Assembly (NCBI GenBank): GCA_963965975.1 | Contig: OZ014424.1 | Coordinates: 2,108,001 to 2,172,000, forward strand | Source: Xestospongia bergquistia | Lineage: Eukaryota; Porifera; Demospongiae; Haplosclerida; Petrosiidae | DNA: 64,000 nucleotides | Direction: 5' to 3' | Shown: positions 1 to 11,448 of the stretch, piece by piece | Numbering within the stretch: the first letter of the stretch is position 1 | How the letters are laid out: each line of letters opens with the position of its first letter | The notes under the pieces: model-generated | Told to the model about the DNA's origin: nothing | What the model saw: the letters and a program-made list of their open reading frames with translations, nothing else | The model's database searches: none | Position numbers and translations under genes: made by a program

Positions 1-1182
1 TGCTTTCTGACTATGGCAGTAGTATCGTTCATATACGTCATTGTCACTATGTACACGATATCACTTCGACCGCCATTACGGAATCATTATGAAGCATCTC
101 AACAGGCAAAGGTATTTCCCGTTAAGAAAACTTATCATTGTAGAAATCTAAGTACTACAATTTTTAATAGCACCACTACGGTTGGAACTAGGGAAAAATC
201 ATTTTATTATGGATAACATGGTTTGACATAAATTTGTAGAATCACTTGGTAATAGTAGACCAATAACATGTGGACAAAATAAAAATGAATGTTTTCTTAC
301 TGGTGACAAGAATCTTTATTCTAATAGCAGTGCTGTAGTTTTTCATATTAATTTATATTCCAGAAGGTGATTTATTAAAAGTATTATTGCTGCTAGTGAT
401 ATGAGTCGACCACTAGACCAAAGGTGGATTTTCTTCACTCAAGAGCCACCACTAAATATTCTTAGATATCATGAATTTATCCCATATTCCAGATCTTTAT
501 TTAACTGGACAATGACATACAAGTTTACTTCAGATATCAGACAAAGTTATTCTTACGTAGTTCCTGGAAAGTTTAAGGGTGGTTATGATCCTAACAGAAA
601 TTATCTTGAAAACAGAACTAAAACAGCTATTGCTTTTATAAGTAATTGTAAACGTCTTCGTTTACATGCAGTAAGGGCATTAAAGAAACATATTGTTGTC
701 GTCGTCTATAGTAAATGTGGAAATCAATGTAAAGCTGACTGCTTCTCTTTGTTACCAAAGTACAAGTTTTATTTGGCTTTTGAGAATGCTGTATGTGAAG
801 ACTATATTACGGAAAAAACATACAGAAATGCCTTCACTAATGATATAGTTCCAGTAATAATATCAGGGGCAAACTTGTCAAATCCTGAAATCGTTCCTCC
901 CAATTCTTTCATCAATGGACTTGATTTTAAGAGAGCTGCTGATCTGGCTGATTACCTGAAAAAATTGGTAGTGATCCTCAACTTTATAATAAATTCTTCA
1001 AATGGAGAGATGAGTGGTCTATAATAGATGGTGGGACCTATTGTAGTCCTTGTGATGTGTGTAACAAACTGTATGAACCTATTCAATGTATAACAGTATA
1101 TGATGACATTGAACAATGGTATAGTGTCCAATATGACTGTAAACAATATCCGAAATTGAATGAATGGCATCATTTCCTATAG
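1..1182 (+). pseudogene. GT10 fucosyltransferase copy A, decayed, 5' end outside window
   Basis: This is a relic of a Golgi alpha-1,3-fucosyltransferase-type (GT10) gene. The window begins inside the N-terminal membrane anchor; base 1 lines up with 15,061 of intact copy C. The body from about 401 to 950 still reads well and holds the FTQEPP, NWTMTYKF and FENAVCEDYITEKTY motifs. Against copy C it has a frame break near 200-240, about a dozen extra bases near 345-362, one lost A in the A-run near 960, and a changed stop (TGA to TGG), so reading runs on to TAG at 1180-1182. It is the first gene of a duplicated unit whose sister is copy C. Several independent breaks make a working product unlikely. 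Confidence 0.85.
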
Positions 1183-1249
1183 TAAAATAATAATATACGT
1201 AGAAGGCGGAGATTGGAAACTTCGTGGTTGATCACAGAGTCTATTATGC

Positions 1250-2395
1250 ATGATGTCTCTTGACTCCATATTCTCCAATTTAACATTGAGGAAGATTTTA
1301 ATCCTGTGCATTCTATATATGACAGTATCGCTCGTGTACGTCATCATAGATTTGCACGCCGAATCACTTCGAACGCTATCGCGGAGTCATCATGATAATA
1401 CAGCATCTCAACAGCCAAAGGTACTTCCCGTTAAGAAAACGTATCACTGTAGAAGTCTAAGTACCTCAATTTCTGATAAGACCACTACAGTTGGTAGTAA
1501 TGGGAAAATCATTTTATTATGGACAACTTGGTTTGGCATGAATTTTGTTAAGTCACTTGGTAATAGTAGACCAATAACATGTGGACCAAATAAAAACAAA
1601 TGTTTTCTCACTGGTGACAAGAATCTTTATTCTAATAGCAGTGCTGTAGTTTTTCATATTCCAGAAGATAATTTATTTAGAAGTATTATTGCTGCATATA
1701 ATATGAGTCGACCACTAGACCAAAGATGGATTTTCTTCACTCAAGAGCCACCACGACCTACTTATGAATATAGTGGCTTTATCCCATATTCTGGATTTTT
1801 ATTTAACTGGACAATGACATACAGGTTTAGTTCAGATATAAGACAAAGTTATGCCTATGTAGTTCCTGGAAAGTTTAAAGGTGGTTATGATCCTAACAGA
1901 AATTATCTTGAAAACAGAACTAAAACAGCTATTGCTTTTATAAGTAATTGTAAACCTCCTCGTTTACTTGCTGTAAGAGAATTAATGAAACATATTGATG
2001 TTCATATCTATGGTAAATGTGGAAAATCATGTAAACCAAACTGCTTCTCTTTGTTACCAAAATACAAGTTTTATTTAGCTTTTGAGAATGCTGTATGTGA
2101 AGACTATATTACGGAAAAAACATACAGAAATGCCTTCACTAATGATATAGTTCCAGTAATAATATCAGGGGCAAACTTGTCAAATCCTGAAGTCGTTCCT
2201 CCCAATTCTTTCATTAATGGACTTGATTTTAAGAGAGCTGCTGATCTAGCTGATTATCTAAAGAAAATTGGTAGTGATCCTCAAATTTATAACGAGTTCT
2301 TCAAATGGAGAGATGAGTGGTCTATAATAGATGGTGGTACCTATCGTATACCTTGTGTGTGTGTAACAAACTGTATGAACCTAATCAATGTATAA
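1250..2395 (+). CDS. GT10 alpha-1,3-fucosyltransferase-like copy B, frameshifted C-terminus
   Basis: This single-exon gene encodes a type II membrane enzyme expected to transfer fucose from GDP-fucose onto glycans in the Golgi. It has a short cytosolic tail, an anchor near residues 15-33, a stem with N-glycosylation sites, then the GT10 catalytic core (FTQEPP, NWTMTYRF, YGKCG, FENAVCEDYITEKTY, PVIISGANLSN). Two ATGs lie in tandem at 1250 and 1253; copy D starts at the position of the second. One base is missing near 2355 compared with copy D (CCTTGTGTGTG against CCTTGTGATGTG). The shared C-terminal segment with its CDVC pair is therefore replaced by about 14 unrelated residues; the ancestral stop would be at 2467-2469. 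The core is complete, so some activity is possible, but the Cys-rich tail is lost. It may be a recent pseudogene or a sequence error. Confidence 0.75.
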   Translation: MMSLDSIFSNLTLRKILILCILYMTVSLVYVIIDLHAESLRTLSRSHHDNTASQQPKVLPVKKTYHCRSLSTSISDKTTTVGSNGKIILLWTTWFGMNFVKSLGNSRPITCGPNKNKCFLTGDKNLYSNSSAVVFHIPEDNLFRSIIAAYNMSRPLDQRWIFFTQEPPRPTYEYSGFIPYSGFLFNWTMTYRFSSDIRQSYAYVVPGKFKGGYDPNRNYLENRTKTAIAFISNCKPPRLLAVRELMKHIDVHIYGKCGKSCKPNCFSLLPKYKFYLAFENAVCEDYITEKTYRNAFTNDIVPVIISGANLSNPEVVPPNSFINGLDFKRAADLADYLKKIGSDPQIYNEFFKWRDEWSIIDGGTYRIPCVCVTNCMNLINV

Positions 2396-2599
2396 CAGTA
2401 TATGATGACATTGAACAATGGTATAGTGTCCAACATGACTGTAAACAATATCCAAAATGGAATAAATGACATCATTATTTCCAATAGTATAATAAATGCA
2501 AGTCTTATAATAAATTTAAATAATTCGTTTTTTTGGGAAATATAGATACCGTATTCCTTAAAATGCTCAAATTTTAAAAAATCAGTTTCAAAAATCGCA

Positions 2600-2930
2600 G
2601 TACAAATAAATGTCATTACACGGACTTCGTGGCAAGAAAGAAGGAACGGATATTTCAGGGTTTGCGATGAAAAGGAGCTAGAGCAGGAGAATTTAGATAT
2701 AGAGGAGGTGGCAGAGGAGCTTGATAACATTTATGTGGTGGAAAAGGTTGCCGCGAGGTCAGGAAGAAGATATATGGTATCTATTCTCTTGTAACTGCTT
2801 AAATATGACTATTTTGTGTATGGGAAGGAGGATTGTTTGGTTTAATGGGAAGGATATAAGAGGGAGGAGACAGCATGTTTGGCAGCAGCTGAAAAGACTG
2901 TGGCATCTTTGAGGTAACTAATTATAACAT
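2600..2930 (+). other. Chromodomain-like exon relic (fossil)
   Basis: A charged stretch leads into IYVVEKVAARSGRR and then, in another frame, a WEGYKREET segment. Together they resemble a chromodomain (VVEKI...YLVKWEGY..EE.TWEP). Chromodomains occur at the end of some LTR-retroelement integrases and in host chromatin proteins; nothing here tells the two apart. It is broken. A possible splice donor (GAG/GTAACT) follows near 2910. A matching copy lies at 17,650-17,950, so the relic predates the segmental duplication. Confidence 0.45.
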
Positions 2931-3619
2931 CATAATTCTGCATTCAATTCATATATATTGTGATACATTGCACGCATTGAATTTTAGGATGCAGGTGTAC
3001 AGAAATAACAATTTTAAATGTATTTCTACACACCTCAGGGATGTTTGTTTTTATTCTAGCTAGTATATTGACTAATCCAACTCCATGATTAATAATATTC
3101 AATGCTGTCAACTGTCTCACAACACATGTAATTATATATTATAAATTTTTAATAGGGAGTTTTTATTTTTTATTTGATGGTGACAAAAAATAATAATAAA
3201 TGTGGTAAACTATGAAATCAAACTGATTTCAATTCTTGTTGTTTTATAGTTATATATTTGTGTCAGGGAAATCAAAATTATGTATGTCAGAATAGGCTGA
3301 TTTAGAAGACACATATAGAAGGTACAAAGAGTCTCTAGATATTTCACAATATATTATAATTGATATTACACTGTCATAACATTTAAAGTATATTAAATAG
3401 TTGTTGCAAATAAGTTGTTATAGTAGTGACATGATTATAGTGGTGTTTGCTGTTATATAAACAGTAATATAATTTGATTTTTCACAATAACAAAGAACAT
3501 AGAGATATAAGGACATCATATAGTTCACCTCACACTCTGACACCAGACTCTAGTATGTTATTAATATTAAATGTAATTATAGTACATTCTCTGTCAACAT
3601 TACTCACCTCCAGATCTAG

Positions 3620-3805
3620 TAAAATTATGATCATCCTGTTCTCTTAAAGTGTAACATATATCTATGAGATGGGTGGAAATATTGAGCAATGTAGTGATTA
3701 CTTTGAAATCATTTTAAGGATTGTTCTATGCATCATTTTAATTACTTTCTTTAGGTATATTTGGCAACATATATCTTAAAAATGTATAGTACATTACACT
3801 AGTAT
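3620..3805 (+). pseudogene. 3' fragment of a multi-pass membrane gene (paralogue of 38,530-40,697)
   Basis: This stretch aligns with 40,405-40,580, the penultimate membrane segments of the intact two-exon gene: ATTATGATCATCCTG, then the ATCTATGAGA region, then the TTTGGCAACATATATCTTAA region. Indels and a lost frame make it non-coding. It continues downstream into the same 3' flank that follows the intact gene. It shows that the duplicated unit once included a membrane gene beside its FucTs. Confidence 0.75.
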
Positions 3806-3872
3806 AATTATGCTTATATATATATCACTACAAATAGTAGTGAATCATTTTAATCTATCAATTTGTTATTCC

Positions 3873-3965
3873 AGATTCATGTCACTCATTAGTTATGTAG
3901 TGGTGAATAGGATAACTAAACAGATCTACAATGTACATACACACATAATGGATTCCTCACATAAT
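3873..3965 (+). repeat. Dispersed repeat ending in CACACATAATGG, copy 1
   Basis: A segment of about 90 bp runs from ATTCATGTCACTCATTAG through GATCTACAATGTACATAC. Further copies lie at 18,932-19,028 (+), 19,266-19,340 (+), 20,755-20,835 (-), 27,255-27,345 (-), 37,280-37,370 (-) and 40,995-41,080 (+). It usually marks the edge of a FucT or membrane-gene module. Confidence 0.8.
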
Positions 3966-4301
3966 AGTTTCATCAGATGTCTATGGACTAATAATTAATT
4001 ATTTATAAAACTGTACTATTAAGCATCTATAGTATGGATTCTTATGAAATTTATATGGCCATATATGGCTATATACTAAATAGTTATGTATATGCTAGTA
4101 CATTAAGTGTATATATATTACGTGTGTAAGCATTACTGTGTCTTAGTAAATAATACCAATCATGGAATATATACTATTTGAAATCCAATGCACTTTGTTG
4201 AAGATGCTAGTAAATATATTACACTTCAGTAGCTAAGAAGCATTCTGTCATTTTAATTAAGCGAGGCCTTTGTTACAATTAGTTCATTAGGTTATTCAGG
4301 C

Positions 4302-4643
4302 ATGTTTTTGACAAACATTAATGTAACACCTGTAACTGATATTTTCTGCTTTACACATGTTCAACAAAAGACAAGAAGTCTAAGTATTTGGAATGTCTTA
4401 CTACTTCACCCTTTGGTAGTAGTAATTCTTGATACTATTTTAATTACTATTGCTTGTGTACAAAATAAAGACTGGACAAAAGAAAGGGAATGTATAGGAG
4501 CAAAGGAAAGACCAAAAAGGAAAACATATGAAGTATACAGATGTATTCATATATATAAGATGACCTTTTCACTTGTATTTTTCCAAGGACAACTATCACA
4601 AATACAAGAAAACAAAAGAGAAGTCAGACCAATCAACCCATAA
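4302..4643 (+). other. Unrecognised open frame of 113 codons with one hydrophobic segment
   Basis: The frame has a hydrophobic stretch near residues 33-52 (LLLHPLVVVILDTILITIAC), then a basic tail. The equivalent place in unit 2 (19,681-20,010) has a stop early in the frame (CAATAAAAG for CAACAAAAG) and a different C-terminus. That argues against a conserved protein. It may be a decayed exon of a membrane protein. I do not recognise the family. Confidence 0.25.
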
Positions 4644-4699
4644 AGAGATCAAAATTTTTAATTATAATACTATGTTCACTCAGTTCAAATTAAAAATTA

Positions 4700-5094
4700 T
4701 GATTTTTAAACATTTTCACTGTAAAATACTGATCACGTGCTAAAGCAATTATCGCATTCCCTAAGCGTGACCGAACCTCATATATTTTTTGGTGACATTT
4801 TGTTGCACTGTTCGAATTAAGATGCTCGGCAATAAGGATCAGTTTTATTTTGTTGAGTAGCAGTTATAAGCACGTCAGAATTAGTCGTTTGACTACAGCT
4901 GTATATGCTTTCTCAAAGTTTGCTTGAGTATTTATAGGAGGATCGTTCTTGATATGATGACCTTGGCACTCATTATATGCAAGAGTGCATGCATTTTCAT
5001 CAATTTTGACTATGAACTGATAAAATTTCTTAATTGGTGACAAGAAACTCATCAACGTAGCTACAATAATTTGAGGATAATACCTGTACAACAC
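4700..5094 (-). other. Minus-strand protein-like fragment, conserved in both duplicated units
   Basis: Two adjacent minus-strand frames are open: one of 76 codons from 5094 (ending near 4864) and one from about 4860 to 4690 that contains HQKIYEVRSRLGNAIIALAR. In the partner at 20,090-20,475 the second frame is kept through a clean 3-base insertion (an extra AAA), while the first is broken. I do not recognise the protein; it could be a degraded exon or element. Confidence 0.3.
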
Positions 5095-5506
5095 TATTAT
5101 CTAATCATAGGATAGGACTTTGTTTTGTTGGAGTCTATAGCTAGTAATGTAACAAGAACATACAGAAACAGATCCAAACTCAATATATTTATTGTAATAG
5201 CATATACAAAACTATTTAGTACATAACCATATATGGAATTGAATTTTATAAGAATCCATGTTATAGATGCTTAATTGTACAGTGTTATAAAAAACAATTA
5301 TATATTCGTTTATTTATAGACAATTAATTAAATTAGTTATATTTTGGTCGCTATTTGTTAGGCCCTGGTGTTAATGTTTTTCAAGATAGGATCGTTTAAT
5401 TATCGGACGACTTCGAATTCAGCGATATACCTTCACCTACTGTACATTCCATCTCCGTGAGGAAGGGCGGACATTTGCTCCATCAGTTAGAGTGACAGTA
5501 TATTAT

Positions 5507-5745
5507 GATGTTTTCGACTTCTTCAATTTAAAACGGTGAAAGAATTTGTTCGTGTGCACTTTGGCTATGACAGCAGTAGTTAACACTAGTGTATATCAAC
5601 GTGATATCACTTGGACGACCATCATGGAGTCATATAACATATGACAATACTCCCAATCAACATCACCTCCTGTTCAAAAAAGCATCCAATCGATGTAAAA
5701 ATCTAACGACTTCAATTTCTGATATAAGACTACTACAGTTGGTAT
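5507..5745 (+). pseudogene. FucT relic, N-terminal part only
   Basis: It aligns with the anchor and stem region of FucT E (21,082-21,360), including the GGAGAAAGAATTTGTTC-like start, the ACTTCAATTTCTGATA stretch, and the upstream leader with TTTGCTCCATCAGTTAGAGTG. Frame breaks and stops occur throughout. The similarity ends abruptly near 5,745 at the start of another repeat. The catalytic part is absent. Confidence 0.75.
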
Positions 5746-5895
5746 TACCATGAACATGATTACAAAAGCATCTGGGTATGTCTGTTGCACAGACTAATCT
5801 TATCCATTTTAATCAACAAGGAACTGCAATGAAAATAGGTTGGGGGAGGTATCATTGAAGAAGTTTAAAGTTACTTGTCTTCCATTTGTTTGATC
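5745..5895 (-). repeat. Repeat shared with 37,845-38,010; resembles GT92 first exon
   Basis: About 150 bp match 37,845-38,010 at high identity. On the minus strand both resemble the leader exon of the GT92 gene at 47,498-47,602 (a GCTTTCATAA... membrane-anchor stretch) followed by further conserved sequence. It is probably an orphaned first-exon relic abutting the FucT relic. Confidence 0.4.
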
Positions 5896-6110
5896 TAATT
5901 CAGTAGCATACTATATCTGCACTGGCTTCTCAATTTATTGCATTAAATTAATACATGCAATTAGTGGTAGACTTAAGGTATATTGTAGATTAGGTTGAAT
6001 ATAGATTGCGTTTGGTAGGAAATATTTTTTTTCACTGATTAAATGAGTTTCTAAGTTAAAATAAACAATTAATTAAAAACATATTAAGAATATAGGAACG
6101 AATAACTTGT

Positions 6111-6386
6111 TAACCTATGACCCCAGGTATAATTAATTAATTAAACTTTATAATTCATATTACTCAGTACAACAGTCATAACTTCAACAACAAAGCAAAA
6201 AACAAGAGTATTTCACTAAAGGTCAAACCCAATATATACTTATGCACAAAATGTGAAAATAAGTGTTTGTATTGAAGTAGTTTATTAAAAGCATATTAAA
6301 ATCAGCACAACAATGTTGATAAAGGGACCATTAGTTATAACATATTGTGACAACAGGTAAAAACATAAGATATGACTGTTCATTCT
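6111..6386 (+). repeat. Copy 1 of a 230-275-bp repeat with zinc-finger-like core (partner 12,559-12,790)
   Basis: It begins TAACCTATGACC and ends ATGACTGTTCATT, as the partner does. The partner encodes a clean C2H2 finger; here the finger is degraded, although CTKCENK is still visible. It is probably the same exon of one transposon family. Confidence 0.65.
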
Positions 6387-6694
6387 TTCATTTTGGATAG
6401 GTACATGTCAAGTACAGTCTCCATTAACCTTGAGGTGGCTGAAGTGCTTTAAACATAAATGCTTTCGAAATAAATAAGTTTTTGTACGTGTGAAGGCAGC
6501 CATCAACACCACATACCATGTGAAATCTTGGATCATGAACATGGACAGCTCCAACATGTTGAACGAACTGCTTCCATACTCCTTCCTGGTAGAGAATCGA
6601 TGACAATGTGAGCAACTCTAATAGACCTTATGCACAAGACATCACTGATTGCGCGCGATTGGCCATCCTCCATTTTGAGTGGTTAGAAAGGAAA

Positions 6695-6950
6695 ATGGTG
6701 AAAAGCTGTTGTACAATTGGATGGTTCAATAAGTACTCTAAAGGCAGTGGATTGAGTTTCTATAAGTTTCCTGCAGATAAAGGAAGGTGTGATAAATGAT
6801 AGCAGCTGTCAAATGGAAAAACTGGCAACCAAATGAGCACACATGGCTATGTAGTGCTCACTTTGTAAGTGGGAAAAAAGTAATGATCCACTCTCTACCG
6901 ACTTTATACCCAGCATTTTTAGCTTTGTTCCTAGTCCTCAGAAACGCAAA
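6695..6950 (+). pseudogene. THAP-type zinc finger relic
   Basis: From ATG 6695 the frame gives a THAP (C2CH) DNA-binding domain: MVKSCCTIGW..., then FYKFPADKG, then, one frame over, WIAAVKWKNWQPNEHTWLCSAHF. One G is missing where AAATGATAGCAGC should read AAATGGATAGC, at about 6,798, so the frame breaks inside the domain. The second zinc-binding Cys (the C of the usual YGC motif) is Trp here. THAP domains occur in P-element-like transposases and host factors. The acidic frame at 6963-7208 may be its continuation. It is not functional as seen. Confidence 0.7.
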
Positions 6951-7399
6951 AGTCATTGACAATTGAGTGATTACAAGAGAAGGAGAAATGTGATGCAAGT
7001 TAGACTGAAGAACACTGAAAGCTCAGTTGAAAAGGGGCAGAGTGAGGCCACAGAGAATGATGAAGAAAGAGAGATGAACTTTGAGGGTCTTAGTGTTATA
7101 GAAGATATAGAAGGAGGTATGAATGATGAAGGATATATGGAAAGTACTATGATTTCCATACCTTCGTGGTCAATGCCCCACTGTGTTGCCTCAGTGTCGA
7201 ACTTATAGCTATGTGGGTAACAAATTATTTTAATCAGGGATGTACTAGGATTGATGAGGGAACTATGTACTACATTTTTGAAATTTGACACAGCCAACCC
7301 TGTACAAGTACCAAGAGTTTAAATTTGACTGGCTACTTGTAACTTGTTCAACCAGGTGGTAACAATGAACAAGGGGCTGAAGTACATCATATACTTTCT

Positions 7400-7880
7400 T
7401 CATTTGGCTATTGCTTCAGCACAGAAAAGTAGAGCAGCAGTGAGAGAACAAGCCTCACCTAAGCCTGCCATACAAGTACAGTGTGTGCATATTACTGTGC
7501 CATTTTTCTTTGCAGCTACCCAGGGATACAGATGAGGTGATGAAATGCTCAGTGAGTGTCGAACATTAGCCTTTAGCACAACAACATCTTTTACCAGGAT
7601 TTCTACTTTCCCTACCCAGCCTTGAACAAAAAAGTTATAGCCATTGATACTCTTGTAAGCTTTTAGCTGTTCTCTTGTGTATGAGCTGGTAGTATAAATA
7701 AGATAGTTGAAAATGTCGGGGTATTCTATTTCAGGCCAGCGTTCCTATGTATATCCACTCATTACACTGACAAAATTCTTTGAAACATGTGGATCGACTG
7801 GCAAACAAGCCATGTACAGTTTTTCTCTATCTCTCTTCTGTGCTTGACAGTCCAACTTGTCATAATATTTGGAGAAATTC
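7400..7880 (-). pseudogene. SWIM zinc-finger / YqaJ-family protein fragment
   Basis: Reading the minus strand from about 7,880 gives ...YPDIFNYLIYTTSSYTREQLKAY..., then GYNFFVQGWVGKV, VRHSLSISS and CTHCTCMAGLGEAC. This matches the upstream half of a large invertebrate family that joins a SWIM zinc finger to a YqaJ exonuclease-like domain, often with an N-terminal THAP. The SWIM His is replaced by Leu (CSL for CSH), and the frame is broken upstream of ERWPEIEYP. The YqaJ domain itself is missing. The fragment faces the neighbouring THAP relic. Confidence 0.7.
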
Positions 7881-8050
7881 ATCAGTGCTCACACATGAGT
7901 GCAGTCTTCCATTCAAAATGGCTACCTAGCAACACATTTTGTAAGTGTAAAGTATAATTTAACAAATGTAGCAAGATCTGATAACATTATTATCTATACA
8001 TATTATCTGGTAAACTGGCAAATTGGTTGATTTCGACAAATATATGATTA

Positions 8051-8258
8051 TACAGGTTGTATGATGCAAACTGATAGTAAACATATTAAATTTTGATTAC
8101 TATTGTACTATGTAATTGACTATGTACCAAATTAATACTGATTTATGTTAAAAACAATTGTTATTTGTTTTAACATTTTGTAAACGGTTAATTCCATAGA
8201 ACAACTATATAATCAAAACAGTATTATGTTACTTTCAGTTTGCATCATACAGCCTGTA
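8051..8258. mobile_element. Palindromic MITE, 208 bp, TA target duplication
   Basis: The left end TACAGGTTGTATGATGCAAA and the inverted right end TACAGGCTGTATGATGCAAA match over about 35 bp, and the element is bounded by TA on each side (8049-8050 and 8259-8260). There is no coding capacity. A half-copy of the end (CAGTTTGCATCATGC) lies near 51,487. The TA duplication and short palindromic form fit a Tc1/mariner-type non-autonomous element. Confidence 0.75.
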
Positions 8259-8269
8259 TAAATATACAT

Positions 8270-11070
8270 TGGTTAAATCATCATAGTTTCTGTATAAAAT
8301 AATGATTGTGATGTCTCGTTAATAACTGTAGGAACATATACATTTAATATCATCTGAGCAAGAAAAGTTAGAATTATGACAACTGTACTACATAAAGTGT
8401 CCACCTAATACATAAAAAGCAATGAATATATTTCTACATGTCTGAATGTTGATTTCTGAATATACCATCTCAAGTGGCTGGATTTAGTTACTTTTTGATT
8501 AATTCAACAGGCTTCACACTAGCTTCATGTTCTACACAACTGATTTTATTATTGACAACCAACTAAACTAAAGTATACACTTAAAAATTGTGATGGCACT
8601 AGTTATTAGTAATTACAGTTATCAATGAAACACGCACTGGCTCCATTTTAATAGCTTAAATTTTATTCATTGTTTTCTTGTAACATTACATTATATAGTT
8701 ATTGGTGTTTTTAGAGAAATGTTGTTCTTGTCTATGACATGGAGTTCAATGATATAATAAGATAACTGTAAGACACAGAATTTAGTCAACCAGAAAGACT
8801 GAGTAGATCTATACATGGTAGTGTGTGAGTAAACGATTGATTTATATTTATTCCTAGTAATATTGCTTTAAATATGCCTTCTAACATGTCATATGTGTAT
8901 CTCTTATGTTTGTCATAGTCATACATAAGCTTCCAGCAGATGTTTTGTATTTATAATGTCTTTTAAACACTAATTTATGCTTAAAGTAAGAAAAATGTTA
9001 ATTTTTCTCAGACACTATCCCTATATTGACTACCATATTTTACATGTGAGTAGCTCTACCATTTTTAACTTAATACCCTCTGTGTAAGAGATCACTGTAC
9101 ATACTTGTAGCACATTTTTTGGTGATTATAAAGAATTTTAAAACATTTTAGTTATATATGTTGGTAGTAAATAGTCAGTAATATATAATTTAAATTAAAA
9201 TCCAAAAATTTATAAAGATTCTGAGTTGGCAGACATAAACTGCACGGATACGAGTAATATCAGGTAAATGGAGAATAAGTATTAAATTGATTATAAATAG
9301 TAAAAACAGAACTTTAATTTGAACTTTATCAACAAGTGAACTTGACATAAGTCTATGACTGGAAGAGAGTCCCATAAATTCACTACTCTATAAAGTAAAA
9401 AAAATTTAGATAATTGTTTTAATAGTTATTTAATTCATTGAACTTAGAATGAGTTGAGGATTTAGTGTTGGTCATACAGAACATAATAAATTTAGAATAT
9501 TTGATATGATTTTGTGGTTTTTCTACTAAGAACATAACATCTTGTAACTCCAACCAATACACAAGAGTAAACAACTTGAAGTATAATCATTATGAGTATA
9601 AAATTGGTAGCATGAAATTAAATACGTTCTATTAGGTAAATATCCTTTATAAGAGGGGGGGGTCAAACTTGCAAACAGTAACATATTTGAGAGCGAATTA
9701 AGGTCATATATAAAGTTAACTTGATCTTAGAAGAATGAGTGGATGATGTTCTTCTGACAAAATGTAGGATTTGTTACGTACTCTTGAAATAATATTTTCA
9801 TAATGATAACTCCAAAATAAGTCACTACTAAAAACTAGAGAAGAAGGAGATAGAGAGCTGATGAGACGAAACAGATGATTTTAAAACTTATATAGACACT
9901 AAAGAAACAGCAAGATCCTAAGACTGTGAACAGCCATCAATCTGTTAATGTATCATTTTATCAAGTACTTTCTTGTTCCTTACGTACATAACAGAGCTGA
10001 TTCGTGGAAAATCAGTTATTTGTTAACTCGCTTGTAGACAGGCAATTAGACGGAGTTATCCAAATTTTAACCCTTTCATTTACACCAAGGCAACCGACGA
10101 ATGCACACGTTGTCAAAACTCGTGTGTATGACTTTATACAACTTCCAGACATTAAAACTTACTGGATTTGCAACATAGTTAATAACTACTACACCAGCAG
10201 TGCACTACAATGTTAACTTAATCATCCTGCTTTCATACAATTGTATGAATTGATGACAGGGACCAGTGTGAAATATCAAGTTCAGTAATGAATATAAATT
10301 AATATTGTATAAAAATTTGAAAAATAAGCCCAAAAAGTAATAATAATGAATCTTTTCTTTAAAACAGGAGAATATTTTCTGAAGATGATCCTTAATTTAT
10401 GGGATAGTTATCAGTAAGAAGAGAACGTAACAGTGATACTTTCATCTGAGACTATTATATTCAAACCCTAACAAGTAAAAAAAAAAGAAAATTAAAATAA
10501 AAAGATACATTTTCTTCAATGGAGATACACACTTCATTCACACCTCATCAATACTAGGACATTCATGAATAGTATTAACAACTGTTAGAAAACTTTATTC
10601 GATATCTACTTTGAGGTCAGTACAATATATAGAGAAGCAATATTAATAAATGACACAAATAAATTGTAGAATGCAGGATGCCATTAACAAGAATTTTTTT
10701 CCTGAAATTTCTGAAAAAGGCCACTACCGGCTATTTACATTATATTATAATTTATGAGTTTTTAATCATAGCATTGTGTAGTCAATGTCATCACAACATC
10801 ACAAATAGATAAACTTCCAGTGTATTTGAATTAAAAGTACATGACAACATTACAAATGTTATTAACAACATGACAATATTTCTAAAATAGGGCAATAGGA
10901 AAGTATATTTACAAGACTTAATAATAGATGAGCTATATAACTCAGAGATATGTATAGATGTAGTGGGTATACCATATTTTATAATGACAAAATTAATATT
11001 AAATTAATATAGTAGGTGTGGCTGTTATGGAGTCTTACAAACACATTTGTTTACAGAATATCCTAAACTA
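8270..11070. other. Gene-poor AT-rich stretch
   Basis: I see no supported gene. Open frames at 9,190-9,375 and 10,004-10,216 are short, lack family features and look like chance. A run of eight or nine G near 9,655 is the only local oddity. Confidence 0.6.
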
Positions 11071-11079
11071 CGTATTCAT

Positions 11080-11448
11080 CAGGGTTGGGGTCAATTACAT
11101 GAGAATGATTACAATTAGATTACGATTACACAGTGATTATGCAAGGTGATTACACTTACGATTATAAGGAAAAAGCATGATTTGGATAATGATTAAAATT
11201 ACATTCAGCTACAAATATGCAACGTGTATTCAGTTTATTTACATGTTCTTTCATGTATCATTTCATAAATATACACCAGCAGATGCTAACACAGGCAACA
11301 TGTACTTGTTCCATGTACTACTTGCAAAGGCTACCATAATTGCTGTAATCACTTATGATTGTTGATTACAATTACAATTGTGATTACAACAAAAAATGTA
11401 ATTGATTGTAATTGATTACAATTACAATTGTAATCGGCCCCAACTCTG
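11080..11448. mobile_element. hAT-type MITE, 369 bp, 8-bp target duplication GTATTCAT
   Basis: Terminal inverted repeats read CAGGGTTGGGGTCAATTACA on the left and CAGAGTTGGGGCCGATTACA (reverse complement) on the right. The flanks carry perfect 8-bp direct repeats GTATTCAT at 11,072-11,079 and 11,449-11,456. CAG-ended repeats plus an 8-bp duplication define hAT superfamily elements. The interior is rich in GATTACAATTACAATTG-like subrepeats near both ends and has no transposase. The perfect target duplication suggests a fairly recent insertion. Confidence 0.92.

Larger units (their letters stand above)
1..5340 (+). repeat. Segmental duplication unit 1 (partner 15,061-20,735)
   Basis: From base 1 to about 5,340 the sequence aligns in order and orientation with 15,061-20,735: two FucT genes, a chromodomain-like relic, a membrane-gene relic, a short open frame, and a conserved minus-strand stretch. 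The partner carries an extra block of about 200 bases near 19,030-19,260. Downstream of 5,340 and 20,735 the flanks diverge, but a further FucT relic follows in both. The offset is about 15 kb. The genes in unit 2 are intact and those in unit 1 are damaged. Confidence 0.9.
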
